Part shown: positions 43,863 through 52,575 of the stretch, in pieces
Numbering within the stretch: position 1 is the first letter of the stretch
Layout: each line of letters starts with the position of its first letter
NCBI GenBank assembly: GCA_029260655.1
Contig: JAJDCU010000072.1
Span: forward strand, 18,846-82,845
Reading direction: 5' to 3'
From: Phycisphaeraceae bacterium
Lineage (GTDB): Bacteria > Planctomycetota > Phycisphaerae > Phycisphaerales > Phycisphaeraceae
Length of the DNA: 64,000 nucleotides
Notes under the pieces: model-generated
What the model saw: the letters and a program-made list of their open reading frames with translations, nothing else
Database searches by the model: none
Told to the model about the DNA's origin: nothing
Made by a program: the position numbers and the translations under genes

Positions 43863-44855
43863 CTAATTGTCCCCGTACCCATCCGGGTTCGCCTCGAACC
43901 ACCGCCAGGCCGTCTCGATGGTCTGCTTGATGTCGGTGATCGATGCGCTCCAGCCTAGCTCGTTGTTAATCTTGTCTGCGTTGGCGTAGAGCATCGGCGG
44001 GTCGCCTGCGCGGCGGGGGCCCAGGTCGGCGGGGATCTTGCAGCCGGTCACCTCGCGGGCGGCGTCGATCAGTTCCTTGACGCTCCGGCCCTGGCCGATC
44101 CCCAGGTTGTAGAACCGTTGCTCGCCGTCCTTAAGCGCTTCCATCACGACGGCGTGGGCGTCTGCGAGGTCCTCGACGTGGATGTAGTCGCGGATGCACG
44201 TGCCGTCGGGCGTGTCGTAGTCGTCGCCGAAGATGGTGACCTTCTCGACCTTCCCAAGCGCCACGTTCAACAGCACCGGGATGATGTGCGTCTCGGGCTC
44301 GTGGTCCTCGCCGATACTCCCGTCGCTTGCGCTGCCGGCGACGTTGAAGTAGCGCAGCGCCGCGAACGCGAAGTCCTTGTTCGCCGCCGCGTAGTCGATC
44401 AGAACACGTTCGACAAAGAGCTTGGACCAGCCGTAGGGGTTGATCGGGCTCTGCGGCATGGTCTCGACGATCGGCATGGACGCGGGCTCGCCGTAGGTCG
44501 CGCAGGTCGAGCTGAAGACCAGCCGGCGGACCTTGGCCCTGTCCATCGCTCGCAGCAGGCTGACGGTCCCCGCGGTGTTGTTGTCGTAGTAGGTCAGCGG
44601 GTCCCCGACCGATTCCCCGACGTATGCCAGGGCCGCGAAGTGCATCACGCAATCGACCTTGTTTTCGTTCAGCGCTTTCTCGACCACATCGGTCTGGCGC
44701 AGGTCGGCCTCGACCAGCGGTACGCCGTCCGGCACCGCCGCGCGGTGGCCCCGGTGCAGGCTGTCAAGGACCGCGACCGTGTGTCCGCCGGCCAGCAACC
44801 GACGCACCGCGTGCGATCCGATATAACCCGCGCCGCCTGTGACTAATACATTCAT
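43863..44855 (-). CDS. galE: UDP-glucose 4-epimerase
   Basis: From ATG 44855 (GGAGA eight bases upstream) the product has 330 residues, the usual GalE length. The NAD-binding motif is VLVTGGAGYIGSHAVRRLL, and the catalytic residues lie in SSTCATYGEP (Ser/Thr) and NPYGWSKLFVE (YxxxK). The C-terminal segment DYIHVEDLADAH is typical. It interconverts UDP-glucose and UDP-galactose for surface glycans. It follows the DUF368 gene by 12 bases on the same strand. Confidence 0.96.
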   Translation of the reverse strand: MNVLVTGGAGYIGSHAVRRLLAGGHTVAVLDSLHRGHRAAVPDGVPLVEADLRQTDVVEKALNENKVDCVMHFAALAYVGESVGDPLTYYDNNTAGTVSLLRAMDRAKVRRLVFSSTCATYGEPASMPIVETMPQSPINPYGWSKLFVERVLIDYAAANKDFAFAALRYFNVAGSASDGSIGEDHEPETHIIPVLLNVALGKVEKVTIFGDDYDTPDGTCIRDYIHVEDLADAHAVVMEALKDGEQRFYNLGIGQGRSVKELIDAAREVTGCKIPADLGPRRAGDPPMLYANADKINNELGWSASITDIKQTIETAWRWFEANPDGYGDN

Positions 44856-44867
44856 GAACAAAGTCTC

Positions 44868-45983
44868 CTAACTTCTGGTGTCGTCCGGCTCGGTGGGGGG
44901 GGTGGGCCGCTTGCCTGAGCCGATCAGGTCGACAAGCATCGTGACAAGAAACCCCCCGGCGATCAAGCCGACCGCGCCGGTGATCTGTCCCGACGATGGG
45001 GCGAAAACGGCTGTCGGGTAATCGTCCGGCTCAACGGGCTTGCCGGATTGCTTAAATATTAACTCGCCGGCATCACCCAATACGACGGTCTGGCCCTTGA
45101 GGTTTGCGCCGGGCTGGGGCGCGACGCCCTGTTGAAACGGCCAGAGCCCGACCACCGCGCCCAGCAGCAGGCCCAGCAGCACCCCGAGCGTCGGCTTTTC
45201 GTACCTGGCGAGCAGCCATTTCAGCAGGTTGCTGACCACGACCACGCCCACCACCACGCCCAGCCCGACCGGCAGGACCACGTTGAGCACCGGGTCCGAC
45301 AAGCCAGCCAGATCGCCCGCCTTCGCCGCGTCCTTGGCCACCGCGATCCCGCTTAGGATCGGCACGTAAACCCCCAGCACAAGCAGCAGGTACCCACCGC
45401 TGACACCGGGCAGGATCATCGCGCTGGCTCCGGCGACGCCTGCCAGGAACATCAAGACCCAGCCGCTTCGCTCCACGCCGCCGTCGCCTTGCATCTGGAC
45501 ATACGCCAGCAGGCCCATCGCGATCAGTCCGACCCCGGCCGCTATCCAGACGCTTAGGGTGTGCTGCCTGCGTCCGCCGATCAGACGCCAGACCACCGGC
45601 ACGCCGCCGAGGGTCAGCCCGATGAACAGGCTGTACATCACCCACCGGTGATGCACGACCAGGTCCTTGACCGGCCCGGCCAGCAGCACGATTGCCAATA
45701 GCGCCGTCAGCACCACCGAGCCCAGCAGCACCATCGAGGCCTTGCGGAACTTAAAGGTTGTCACTTCGCCGATCGCGTTGATGAACCTGGGATACACGCC
45801 GGCCGCCAGCAGCATCGTCCCGCCGCTGATCCCCGGGACAAGGTTCGCCAGGCCCATCAACACCCCGCCGATCCCGCCTCGGACAGCCAGGAGCGGTAAC
45901 GGCGTGCTGTTGGTGTCGGTCGGTGTACGGCTATCGGTTGTCTGCATCGTCTGAATCGTGGGTCGGTGGTCGGACGGTGTCAT
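44868..45983 (-). CDS. DUF368 membrane protein, PopT-type undecaprenyl-phosphate translocase
   Basis: The 371-residue polytopic protein contains the DUF368 duplicated motif: NLVPGISGGTMLLAAG near residue 47 and MILPGVSGGYLLLVLG near residue 190, at the ends of two inverted halves. Members (PopT) were shown to return undecaprenyl phosphate across the membrane. A polar loop of about 50 residues (about 290-340) precedes the last helices. The gene starts two bases after the AGCS gene stop and is followed by galE, so envelope precursor recycling and sugar supply are side by side. Confidence 0.9.
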   Translation of the reverse strand: MTPSDHRPTIQTMQTTDSRTPTDTNSTPLPLLAVRGGIGGVLMGLANLVPGISGGTMLLAAGVYPRFINAIGEVTTFKFRKASMVLLGSVVLTALLAIVLLAGPVKDLVVHHRWVMYSLFIGLTLGGVPVVWRLIGGRRQHTLSVWIAAGVGLIAMGLLAYVQMQGDGGVERSGWVLMFLAGVAGASAMILPGVSGGYLLLVLGVYVPILSGIAVAKDAAKAGDLAGLSDPVLNVVLPVGLGVVVGVVVVSNLLKWLLARYEKPTLGVLLGLLLGAVVGLWPFQQGVAPQPGANLKGQTVVLGDAGELIFKQSGKPVEPDDYPTAVFAPSSGQITGAVGLIAGGFLVTMLVDLIGSGKRPTPPTEPDDTRS

Positions 45984-45985
45984 AA

Positions 45986-48178
45986 TTATCCGCCGGCCGC
46001 GTCGGCCTTAGGGTCGTACGGCTTCATCTCGCCGGTGTTCAGCCGGCGCGCGTAGTTCTTGGCCAGCTTCGCCACCTTCCCGGAGAGGAAGATCATGCCG
46101 AGGATGTTCGGATAGGCCATCGACAGGATCAGCAGGTCGGTGAAGTCGATCACGTTGTTGAGGCTGACCATCGGCCCGAGGAAGACGAAGAGCAGGAACA
46201 CGGCGCGGAAGGGCCAGATGCCCCAGTGCCCGAACAGGTATTCACTGGCCCGCTCGCCGTAGTAGCTCCAGGAGATCATCGTCGAGTATGCGAACACGAA
46301 CACCGCGAGCATCAGCATCAGTGTCAGCCAGGGCGCCAGCGAGTTGAACGCCGCGGCGGTGATCCCGACACCCTCGTTGGAGAAACCGGAGATGTCGCCG
46401 GACGTGTGCGCGCCGGTGATCAGGATCGCCAGGGCCGTCATCGTGCAGACGACGATCGTGTCGATGAACGGGCCGATCATGGCGACGACGCCCTCGCGTA
46501 CGGGCTCTTTGGTCTTGGCAGCCGAGTGGGCGATCGCCGCCGAGCCGAGCCCGGCCTCGTTCGAGAAGGCGCCCCGTTTCACGCCGATGACCAGCACGCC
46601 CATGATCCCGCCCCAGCTGATCGCCTCTTTCGAGAACGCCCCTGCGAAGATGCTGCCCAACAGGTCCGGCACCTCCTGGTAGTTTTTCAACACGATGATC
46701 AGGCACACCCCGACATAGAACAGGCACATCGCCGGCACGAGCTTGCTGGTCACCTCCCCGATCCGCTTGATCCCACCGACGATCACGATCCCCACCAGGA
46801 CGGTCATGGTCAGCCCGCCGACCCAGGCGTAGGAGCCCTTCATCTCTTCCTTGCGATCGGCGGCATCGGAACGCGCCTGCTTGAGCTCGGTCGCCGCGGC
46901 CGCGTCACCTTCTTCGACCCGGTCCAGCAACGCGTCTTCATTCTCGATCCGCTGCTCGAAGATGACGTCGCTGACGATGGCGAAGGTCTGGTTCCCCTGG
47001 AACATGTTGCCGCCGCCGAGCGAGCCCATGATGGCGAAGAACGCAAACGAGACAGCCAGCACCCTGCCGAACGCCGTGCCGAAGATCTTGCCGAACACCT
47101 CTTTCATACCTTCGGCCAGATAGACCATCGGCCCGCCCAGGACGTGCTGGGGCTTGCCGGGCAGCGCCGCGTGAGCGTCGTCGGCTGAGCCGTGGTCCTT
47201 GGCCTCGGCGCTGATCCGGCGGTAGACCTGGGCCAGCGTGCACGAGCTGAACTTGCTGCTCATCCCGAAGAACGCGACGACCCACATCCAGAACACGGCC
47301 CCGGCGCCGCCCTGGCTGATCGCGATAGCGACCCCGGCGATGTTGCCCAGCCCGACCGTCGCCGACAGCGCGCTGGTTAACGCCTGGAAGTGGCTGATCT
47401 CGCCGTGGTCATCGGGGTTGTCGTACCGGCCGCGGATCACGCGGATCGAGTGCGCGAACAGTCGGATATTGATGAACCCGTAGCGGAGCGTGAAGAAGAC
47501 GCCGCCGAGCAAGAGGAACACGATGATCAGGGGCACCGAGTAGATCGTCTGCGATGCCTGCCCCTCGATGGCGTCAACCGCTTCATCCAATCGTTCGGTC
47601 AAGACGTCGTCGCGCTGATCTGCTGGGAGGGCCATGTAGGCGCCAAAGACCTGCTCGGCCTTGGGCAGGTCCTGGGACCGGGCAAGGGCCTTCGCTTCAA
47701 GCAGATCGACCTGGCCCGACAGGTTCGTGACCGCCTTCTCGGCAACGGCGATCTTGTCCGTATCCTGCTGTGATGCCGGCAAAACCAACAAGGCGTCGAG
47801 CTCGGTTTGTGCCTGCGACCGGTCGCCTTGCGCCTCTGTCAGCGTCGGGTCGAACACGCCGTATGCGATATCGCGGAAAAGGATCGGGGCAAGGTACTCA
47901 TTCACATCACCAAACAGCGTGTCGATCCGCCTCTGCGTCCTCTTGCCGAAGGTCAAGCCGGAGTAGTCTTCGGGTGGATCGATAGCCGGAGCGCGCAAAT
48001 ACAGCCAGTAGACGTCTTGCATCAATTGGCTGTCCTGGATCTTCGAAAACGCCGCGGTGGCTTCTTCCTGGGTCCAGTCCTGCGCAGCCACGGGGGTGCA
48101 CGTCAGCAGGGGTGTGATCAGGCAGGCAAACAAAACCGTGAAGTGGATAGGCAACGGGCGGAAGCGGTTGAGGATCAA
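45986..48178 (-). CDS. AGCS-family sodium:amino acid symporter with N-terminal extracytoplasmic domain
   Basis: TTG start at 48178 with AGGAGA upstream. The 730-residue product has a signal peptide (about 1-32, ending PVAAQ), then about 180 polar helical residues, and only then the transporter (about 212-715) with AGCS motifs: LSATVGLGNIAGVAIAISQG, GGAGAVFWMWVVAFFGMSSK and NEAGLGSAAIAHSAA. An acidic insert (about 405-450, rich in Glu, Asp and Ala) interrupts the core. Typical AGCS proteins are about 450-540 residues with no leader. It probably imports alanine or glycine with sodium. Confidence 0.92.
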   Translation of the reverse strand: MILNRFRPLPIHFTVLFACLITPLLTCTPVAAQDWTQEEATAAFSKIQDSQLMQDVYWLYLRAPAIDPPEDYSGLTFGKRTQRRIDTLFGDVNEYLAPILFRDIAYGVFDPTLTEAQGDRSQAQTELDALLVLPASQQDTDKIAVAEKAVTNLSGQVDLLEAKALARSQDLPKAEQVFGAYMALPADQRDDVLTERLDEAVDAIEGQASQTIYSVPLIIVFLLLGGVFFTLRYGFINIRLFAHSIRVIRGRYDNPDDHGEISHFQALTSALSATVGLGNIAGVAIAISQGGAGAVFWMWVVAFFGMSSKFSSCTLAQVYRRISAEAKDHGSADDAHAALPGKPQHVLGGPMVYLAEGMKEVFGKIFGTAFGRVLAVSFAFFAIMGSLGGGNMFQGNQTFAIVSDVIFEQRIENEDALLDRVEEGDAAAATELKQARSDAADRKEEMKGSYAWVGGLTMTVLVGIVIVGGIKRIGEVTSKLVPAMCLFYVGVCLIIVLKNYQEVPDLLGSIFAGAFSKEAISWGGIMGVLVIGVKRGAFSNEAGLGSAAIAHSAAKTKEPVREGVVAMIGPFIDTIVVCTMTALAILITGAHTSGDISGFSNEGVGITAAAFNSLAPWLTLMLMLAVFVFAYSTMISWSYYGERASEYLFGHWGIWPFRAVFLLFVFLGPMVSLNNVIDFTDLLILSMAYPNILGMIFLSGKVAKLAKNYARRLNTGEMKPYDPKADAAGG

Positions 48179-48278
48179 GGTCCGTCTCCTGCATGAAATG
48201 GGTAGTCAATAGGTTTGGCTTACGCCCCGGGGTGTATATCGAAGTATGACGCGATCTGCCGTGAAAAACACCCGGCGG

Positions 48279-48962
48279 TTAGTCGGCCCGGACAAACCTC
48301 GGCACGCCCAGCCTTTCGCTGACGGCGATGTTGACCCGGCGCAGCGCATCGATGATCGCCTCGTCGTCCCGTCGGGCGGTGAACCGGCCTTTCATGATCG
48401 ACGGGCCCAGCGTGTCCTCGAACCCCTCGCTGGCATCCGCGAGGCTCAGCGTCGCCTGCCAGAGGTTGGCCTGGAGGGTCTTGACGCCTAAGTCGGATTC
48501 GGGGAACAGGAACCCACCGCCGGAGTAGACGCCGACCTGCGGCGCGTGGGCCCGGTCCGAGGTGTCGGGAGTATCCGGGGCGTCCGGGGTATCCGGGGTG
48601 CTGTTGAAGACGATGTACTGCACGGTCGCGTTGGTTGCGGTTTCGTCCAGGGGTGTGACCGAGGCCTTGGGCTTCCAGAACATGCGGATGATCAGCGCCC
48701 GGCTGGGGTTTTCGATGGGACCATCGACCAGCAAGACGGTGATCGAGCTTGGGTCGTGTTGGCTGTAGATGCCGGCATTAAACCCTGCGACGAGGTCGGC
48801 GTCGGGGTTGGCTCGGCTGCGGATGTGCAGGGCCACGTCATTCCCCGTGCTCCAGCGTCCGGCTGAAATGCCCTGCCCGGCGGAGCAGCCGATCATCAGG
48901 CAGGCGAAACACCCCAGGACGAAAAGCCGGCATAGCCGGCGTGCGTAGGTCGATCGGGTCAT
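48279..48962 (-). CDS. Lipoprotein, unknown function
   Basis: From ATG 48962 the product has 227 residues with a lipoprotein-like signal (CLMIGCSAG, Cys29). The body has no family I recognise. It contains a short Asp/Thr/Pro repeat (TPDTPDAPDTPDTSD, about 140-155) and a C-terminal segment ending RLGVPRFVRAD. Its start overlaps the stop of the upstream amidohydrolase-like gene (ATGA), so they are coupled. A longer upstream frame is a shadow of that gene. Confidence 0.7.
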   Translation of the reverse strand: MTRSTYARRLCRLFVLGCFACLMIGCSAGQGISAGRWSTGNDVALHIRSRANPDADLVAGFNAGIYSQHDPSSITVLLVDGPIENPSRALIIRMFWKPKASVTPLDETATNATVQYIVFNSTPDTPDAPDTPDTSDRAHAPQVGVYSGGGFLFPESDLGVKTLQANLWQATLSLADASEGFEDTLGPSIMKGRFTARRDDEAIIDALRRVNIAVSERLGVPRFVRAD

Positions 48963-49891
48963 GCCGGGTTCGCGTCCTTGAGAGAATGGGCGGAGGGGAT
49001 CTCGCGTGTCTCGTGCGCCGGGGCCTGGGCACTTGGCTCCGTGGCCTCGGGGCTGCGCAGGCCAAGGCAAACCAGCGCGTCGCGCTCGATGATCGACCGC
49101 AGTTGTTCGCGCGGCACGCTCGGCAGCGAGGTGCCCTGGGTGAACGTGTTGATCGAGTAGATCGAGACGATCGCCTGCTCGGGCATGCAGAACGGGAAGT
49201 TGCTGCCGAACAGGATCCGCTCGGTCGCGTCCTGCTGGTGCGCGAGGATCAGGGCGTTGTAGAGCTGCCAGGGCCGGCACGCCATGTCCGACAAGTCGGC
49301 GTAGACCGTCGGGTGTTTGTCGATCAGGGTCAGGCACTGATGCACCCACGGGTCGCCCAGCGAGGAGACGACGATCTTCAGCTCGGGGAATGTCCGTGCG
49401 ACTTCGTCCAACAGGTAGGGCTGAGCGAACTCGAGCTTGGCGTCACGCGCCAGCAAGGTGGCAGACTCGAACAGGACCGGGACGTTCATCGCCTGGCAGG
49501 CTTCGTACAGCTCCATCGCGCGGGTGTCGGTGGGATGACAGGCCTGAGCGGCAGGGCTCACCGTCACGCCGACCAGCCCAAGCTCACGGGCACGCTCCAG
49601 GCTCTTGACCGCGCCGCCCCGGGTCGGGTCGATCCCAGCGATCCCCAAGAACTTGCCCGGGTCCTTGCAGACATACCCCGCGACATGCTCGTGGGAGATG
49701 TTCGCCCCCAGGTAGGCGCTATCGAATCCCAGGACCAGGGCGCTGCGGACCGGCTGCATGGCCTCGTGGTGGGCGTCCGCAGAGGCGTCGGGCCGATCCC
49801 AGGCCTCGGTCGTCCGCCGGCGGAGGGTCTCCTCGGCCCGGCCGAGCTGGCCGGCGTTGTCCCAGACACGGGTATGCACGTCCACAATCAT
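48959..49891 (-). CDS. Amidohydrolase-2-like TIM-barrel protein, probably without metal site
   Basis: The 310-residue protein follows the amidohydrolase_2 pattern: start MIVDVHTRVWD, SPAAQACHPTDTR, ELKIVVSSLGDPWVHQ, PTVYADLSDMA and ILFGSNFPFCMPE. In active members these are HxH, HLG and GSDxP; here the second His is Arg (HTR), the HLG His is Ser (SLG) and the Asp is Asn (GSN). Loss of three usual metal positions suggests a pseudoenzyme or an altered one. The last 30 residues are a polar extension. It overlaps the next lipoprotein gene by four bases. Confidence 0.82.
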   Translation of the reverse strand: MIVDVHTRVWDNAGQLGRAEETLRRRTTEAWDRPDASADAHHEAMQPVRSALVLGFDSAYLGANISHEHVAGYVCKDPGKFLGIAGIDPTRGGAVKSLERARELGLVGVTVSPAAQACHPTDTRAMELYEACQAMNVPVLFESATLLARDAKLEFAQPYLLDEVARTFPELKIVVSSLGDPWVHQCLTLIDKHPTVYADLSDMACRPWQLYNALILAHQQDATERILFGSNFPFCMPEQAIVSIYSINTFTQGTSLPSVPREQLRSIIERDALVCLGLRSPEATEPSAQAPAHETREIPSAHSLKDANPA

Positions 49892-49950
49892 GCAAACATC
49901 CTACCCGCCGACACGATCCGGGGCCAAATACGGGGGTGAGGGGGGGTGTG

Positions 49951-50017
49951 AACCGCCAAGACGCCGAGGACGCCAAGAAGAGCGGGAGAAGACAGGATGA
50001 CAGGATAGACAGGATGT
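49951..50017. repeat. CGCCAAGACGCC and GACAGGAT words upstream of the amidohydrolase-like gene
   Basis: AACCGCCAAGACGCCGAGGA with a further CGCCAAG (49951-49977) is followed by GACAGGATGACAGGATAGAC and AGGATG (49991-50016). Each is a short tandem word. A CCCCAACCCCCAATCCCC array (50050-50092) follows and runs over the gcvH stop codon. Confidence 0.65.
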
Positions 50018-50080
50018 ACTGGATAAGAATCGGGCGGGTCTGATCGTTTTCCCCAACCCCCAATCCCCAACCCCCAAATC

Positions 50081-50458
50081 CTAAACCCCCACCCGCTTCT
50101 CATAGTCCGCCGCCGACAGCAGCCCGTCCAATTGCCCGGCATCCGTCGGCCGAACCTTAATGATCCACGCCTCCCCGTAGCAGTCCCGGTTGATCAGCGA
50201 CGGGTCATCGACGACCGCCTGGTTGACCTCGATGACTTCCCCATCGATCCCGCAGTACAGCTCGCTGGTTGCCTTGACCGACTCGATTTCGCCAAGCGGG
50301 TCACCCTTGCCGATCGCGCCCTCGGCGGTGACATCCAGATAGGTAATGTCCGTCAACTCATCCACCGCGAACTGGCTGATCCCGATCACGACCAGGTCGC
50401 CTTGCGGCTTGTGCCACTCGTGGCTCTCCAAGTATCGGCGATCATCAGGGGCGGGCAT
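50081..50458 (-). CDS. gcvH: Glycine cleavage system H protein
   Basis: The 125-residue product has the usual length and a lipoyl domain with the lipoylated lysine in EIESVKATSELYCGIDGEV (about residue 62). Start ESHEWHKPQGDLVVIGIS and end YGEAWIIKVRPTD are typical. GcvH shuttles the aminomethyl group between P, T and L proteins, none of which are nearby. No glycine riboswitch is recognised in the 240 bases upstream. Confidence 0.96.
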   Translation of the reverse strand: MPAPDDRRYLESHEWHKPQGDLVVIGISQFAVDELTDITYLDVTAEGAIGKGDPLGEIESVKATSELYCGIDGEVIEVNQAVVDDPSLINRDCYGEAWIIKVRPTDAGQLDGLLSAADYEKRVGV

Positions 50459-50557
50459 GGCGGGGCTCCGGGGCGGGGTTTCCGGGTTGGGTTACTGATT
50501 CCGGCGGCATCATATAAAGTCGCGATACCAACCACAAAACCACCCCGTCTCATCCCC

Positions 50558-50646
50558 GTTTAGCGGGCGATCGCAGATCGCCGTGTCGGCCTTCCAACCG
50601 CCCCCGGCCCCCCCCCAACACGCGGATCTGCGATCCGCTGCTAAAC
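50558..50646. repeat. Paired inverted copies of a 29-base palindromic word
   Basis: The left copy (50558-50586, GTTTAGCGGGCGATCGCAGA then TCGCCGTGT) faces a reverse-complement copy (50618-50646, ACACGCGGATCTGCGATCCG then CTGCTAAAC) across 31 C-rich bases. Each copy also carries an inner dyad around GGATCGCAGATCC. A third, single copy is at 53862-53892. The pair lies between divergent genes. Confidence 0.75.
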
Positions 50647-50698
50647 ACCAGTAACTGTGCCCCATCAATAATGGCTTACTGATAGAATTACCGTCGCT

Positions 50699-51127
50699 AT
50701 GACTCGCCGCATTGTCTGGACCATTAACGCCCTTGCGATACTTCTCGCCGTCTATGTTTCATGGGGACTTATCTGGTTCCTCATGCATCCATATACGTTT
50801 GGGGCTCCCAGATGGCCACACCCGTCCCGCTTTATCTGGTGGATGCATTTTGCTGTACATGAATTGATCTTTGGAGGAGGCTCGGATCTCGGGCCGTTTG
50901 AATTCTGGATGCAAGTCTGGTCAGGCATGTTGATCGTCGGACTGTTGTTGCTTGCAGGCATTCTTAGCTACTGGCTTCTGACCCGCCGAGCTTCAATTCC
51001 TTATGGAGTGTGTGCGCGCTGTAGCTATGACCTACGTGGTCTTCCAGAGGGCCATCCGTGTCCTGAATGTGGCCTGTCGCCCAACACACCGTCTCAGTTG
51101 ACGAGCGACGCTGTTTGCGAGGAATGA
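50699..51127 (+). CDS. Membrane protein with C-terminal CxxC zinc motif (planctomycete type)
   Basis: The 142-residue product has two membrane helices (about 8-29 and 78-95). At the C-terminus it carries a rubredoxin-like zinc knuckle, CARCSYDLRGLPEGHPCPEC (about 108-127). I recall the C..C.YDLRG....CPECG motif as frequent in planctomycete membrane proteins of unknown role. Composition is less GC-rich than the neighbours. No ribosome site is clear before the ATG. It is convergent with sat. Confidence 0.75.
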   Translation: MTRRIVWTINALAILLAVYVSWGLIWFLMHPYTFGAPRWPHPSRFIWWMHFAVHELIFGGGSDLGPFEFWMQVWSGMLIVGLLLLAGILSYWLLTRRASIPYGVCARCSYDLRGLPEGHPCPECGLSPNTPSQLTSDAVCEE

Positions 51128-51186
51128 ACTCTAAAGCAATCTGTACAGCTATGCCCTCGCGGTTCCTGACTTTAACGACGCTAAAC

Positions 51187-51222
51187 AAAAACCGCCGACC
51201 TCACAGATCGGCGGTTCGTTTT
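51187..51222. terminator. Bidirectional terminator between convergent genes
   Basis: AACCGCCGA (51190-51198) and TCGGCGGTT (51208-51216) form a 9-bp stem with a nine-base loop. A-rich bases precede it and CGTTTTATTT follows, so it can serve both the + strand zinc protein gene and the minus strand sat gene. Confidence 0.8.
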
Positions 51223-51244
51223 ATTTAGATTTTTGATTTGCCTA

Positions 51245-52435
51245 TCAGGCGTTGACCGTCGCCTCGCTGGTCGCCCACTTGATCAGGACGTCGGCGACTT
51301 CCGGCCGGGAGAACTCGGCGGGAGGCCGTTCGCCGTTGCCGAGCATCTCGCGGACCTTGGTGCCGCTTAGGAAGACCTGGTCGCCCTTGATCTTGGGGAA
51401 GGTCTTGCCGGAGACCATGCCCTGGGCCTTGTGGCTCCAGGCGGCGTGCTCGAACTTGAGCAATTCGATTTCGATCTCGCCATCCGCGAACTTGTCGAAG
51501 ATGTTCTGTGCATCGTATGTGCCGTAGTAGTCGCCGACGCCGGCGTGGTCTCGGCCGACGAGGAAGTGGCTGATCCCGTAGTTCTGACGGGTCAGTGCGT
51601 GCTGCACCGCTTCGCGTGGGCCTGCATAACGCATCGCTCCGGGCATCACCGTCAGCATCGTGCGCTCGGCGACGAAGTAGTTTTCGATGATCGTCTGGTA
51701 GCACGCCATGCGGACGTCGGCGGGGATGTCGCCGGGCTTGGTCTCGCCGACCAGCGGGTGGATCAACAGCCCGTCGGTGATCTCCTGGGCGCACTTGCAA
51801 AGGTACTCGTGTGCCCGGTGGATCGGGTTACGGGTCTGGAACGCGCTGACGGTCTTCCAGCCGAGCTTGGTGAACGCTTCGCGGGTCTGCGCCGGGGCCA
51901 GACGGTGTTCGGTGAACTGTTCGCCGGGCTCTTTCTCAGGCGTGACGGTGATGACGTGGATCGGCCCGCCGACGCACCAGTCGCCCTCGTCGATCACGGC
52001 CTTGACGCCGGGGTGATCCTCGTCTTCGGTCCCAAAGACGTTGGGGATCTCCAGCTTCTTATCGTGAGCGAAGATCTCTTTGACATCGATCACCGCCAGC
52101 AGCGTGCCGTCGCTGTGGTGGAGCGCTGCCTGGCCGCCTTCCTTGAGCGTGGCCTTGACCGCGTCGTCGACCGACAGGGTGATGGGGATCGGCCAGGCCG
52201 TGCCGCTAGCCAGGTGCATGTCCTTACAGATGCCTTCAAAGTCGGCCTTGCCGACGAACCCGGTCAGCGGGCTGAACGCACCGATCGCGATCATCTCCAG
52301 GTCGCACGCCTGCTTGGCGCTGAGGGTGATCTTGGGCAGGCTCCCGGCGGCGGCTTTGAGCTTGCCGGCCTGGTCGGCGTCGACGATGCGATTGACGAGC
52401 GTTCCGCCGTGCGGCGGGATCAGGTGGGTGGACAT
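51245..52435 (-). CDS. sat: Sulfate adenylyltransferase (ATP sulfurylase)
   Basis: The 396-residue product is the single-chain Sat type. The motifs are visible: PLTGFVGKADFEGICKDMHL, FQTRNPIHRAHEYLCKCA (the QxRNPxHxxH site), DIPADVRMACYQTIIENYF, and FLVGRDHAGVGDYYGTYDA. It converts sulfate and ATP into APS (or works in reverse in sulfur oxidisers). No APS kinase or reductase is adjacent, so the direction is unknown; assimilation is the default. Confidence 0.96.
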   Translation of the reverse strand: MSTHLIPPHGGTLVNRIVDADQAGKLKAAAGSLPKITLSAKQACDLEMIAIGAFSPLTGFVGKADFEGICKDMHLASGTAWPIPITLSVDDAVKATLKEGGQAALHHSDGTLLAVIDVKEIFAHDKKLEIPNVFGTEDEDHPGVKAVIDEGDWCVGGPIHVITVTPEKEPGEQFTEHRLAPAQTREAFTKLGWKTVSAFQTRNPIHRAHEYLCKCAQEITDGLLIHPLVGETKPGDIPADVRMACYQTIIENYFVAERTMLTVMPGAMRYAGPREAVQHALTRQNYGISHFLVGRDHAGVGDYYGTYDAQNIFDKFADGEIEIELLKFEHAAWSHKAQGMVSGKTFPKIKGDQVFLSGTKVREMLGNGERPPAEFSRPEVADVLIKWATSEATVNA

Positions 52436-52575
52436 CTTGATTGAATCCTTGGATAAAACGGGGGTTATTTGAGGTTATGGATAGTAGTAGCCCGGGCCGA
52501 TGTCCGCAAACCGGTTTGTCCGCCGACGGGCCGGGGTCTATCCTTGTGCGGTCATTCTTATTACTGGAGTTGGAT

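Noticed and set aside
50459..50698. Glycine riboswitch upstream of gcvH
   Set aside because: No conserved riboswitch core is visible; the region is taken up by the inverted palindromic word.
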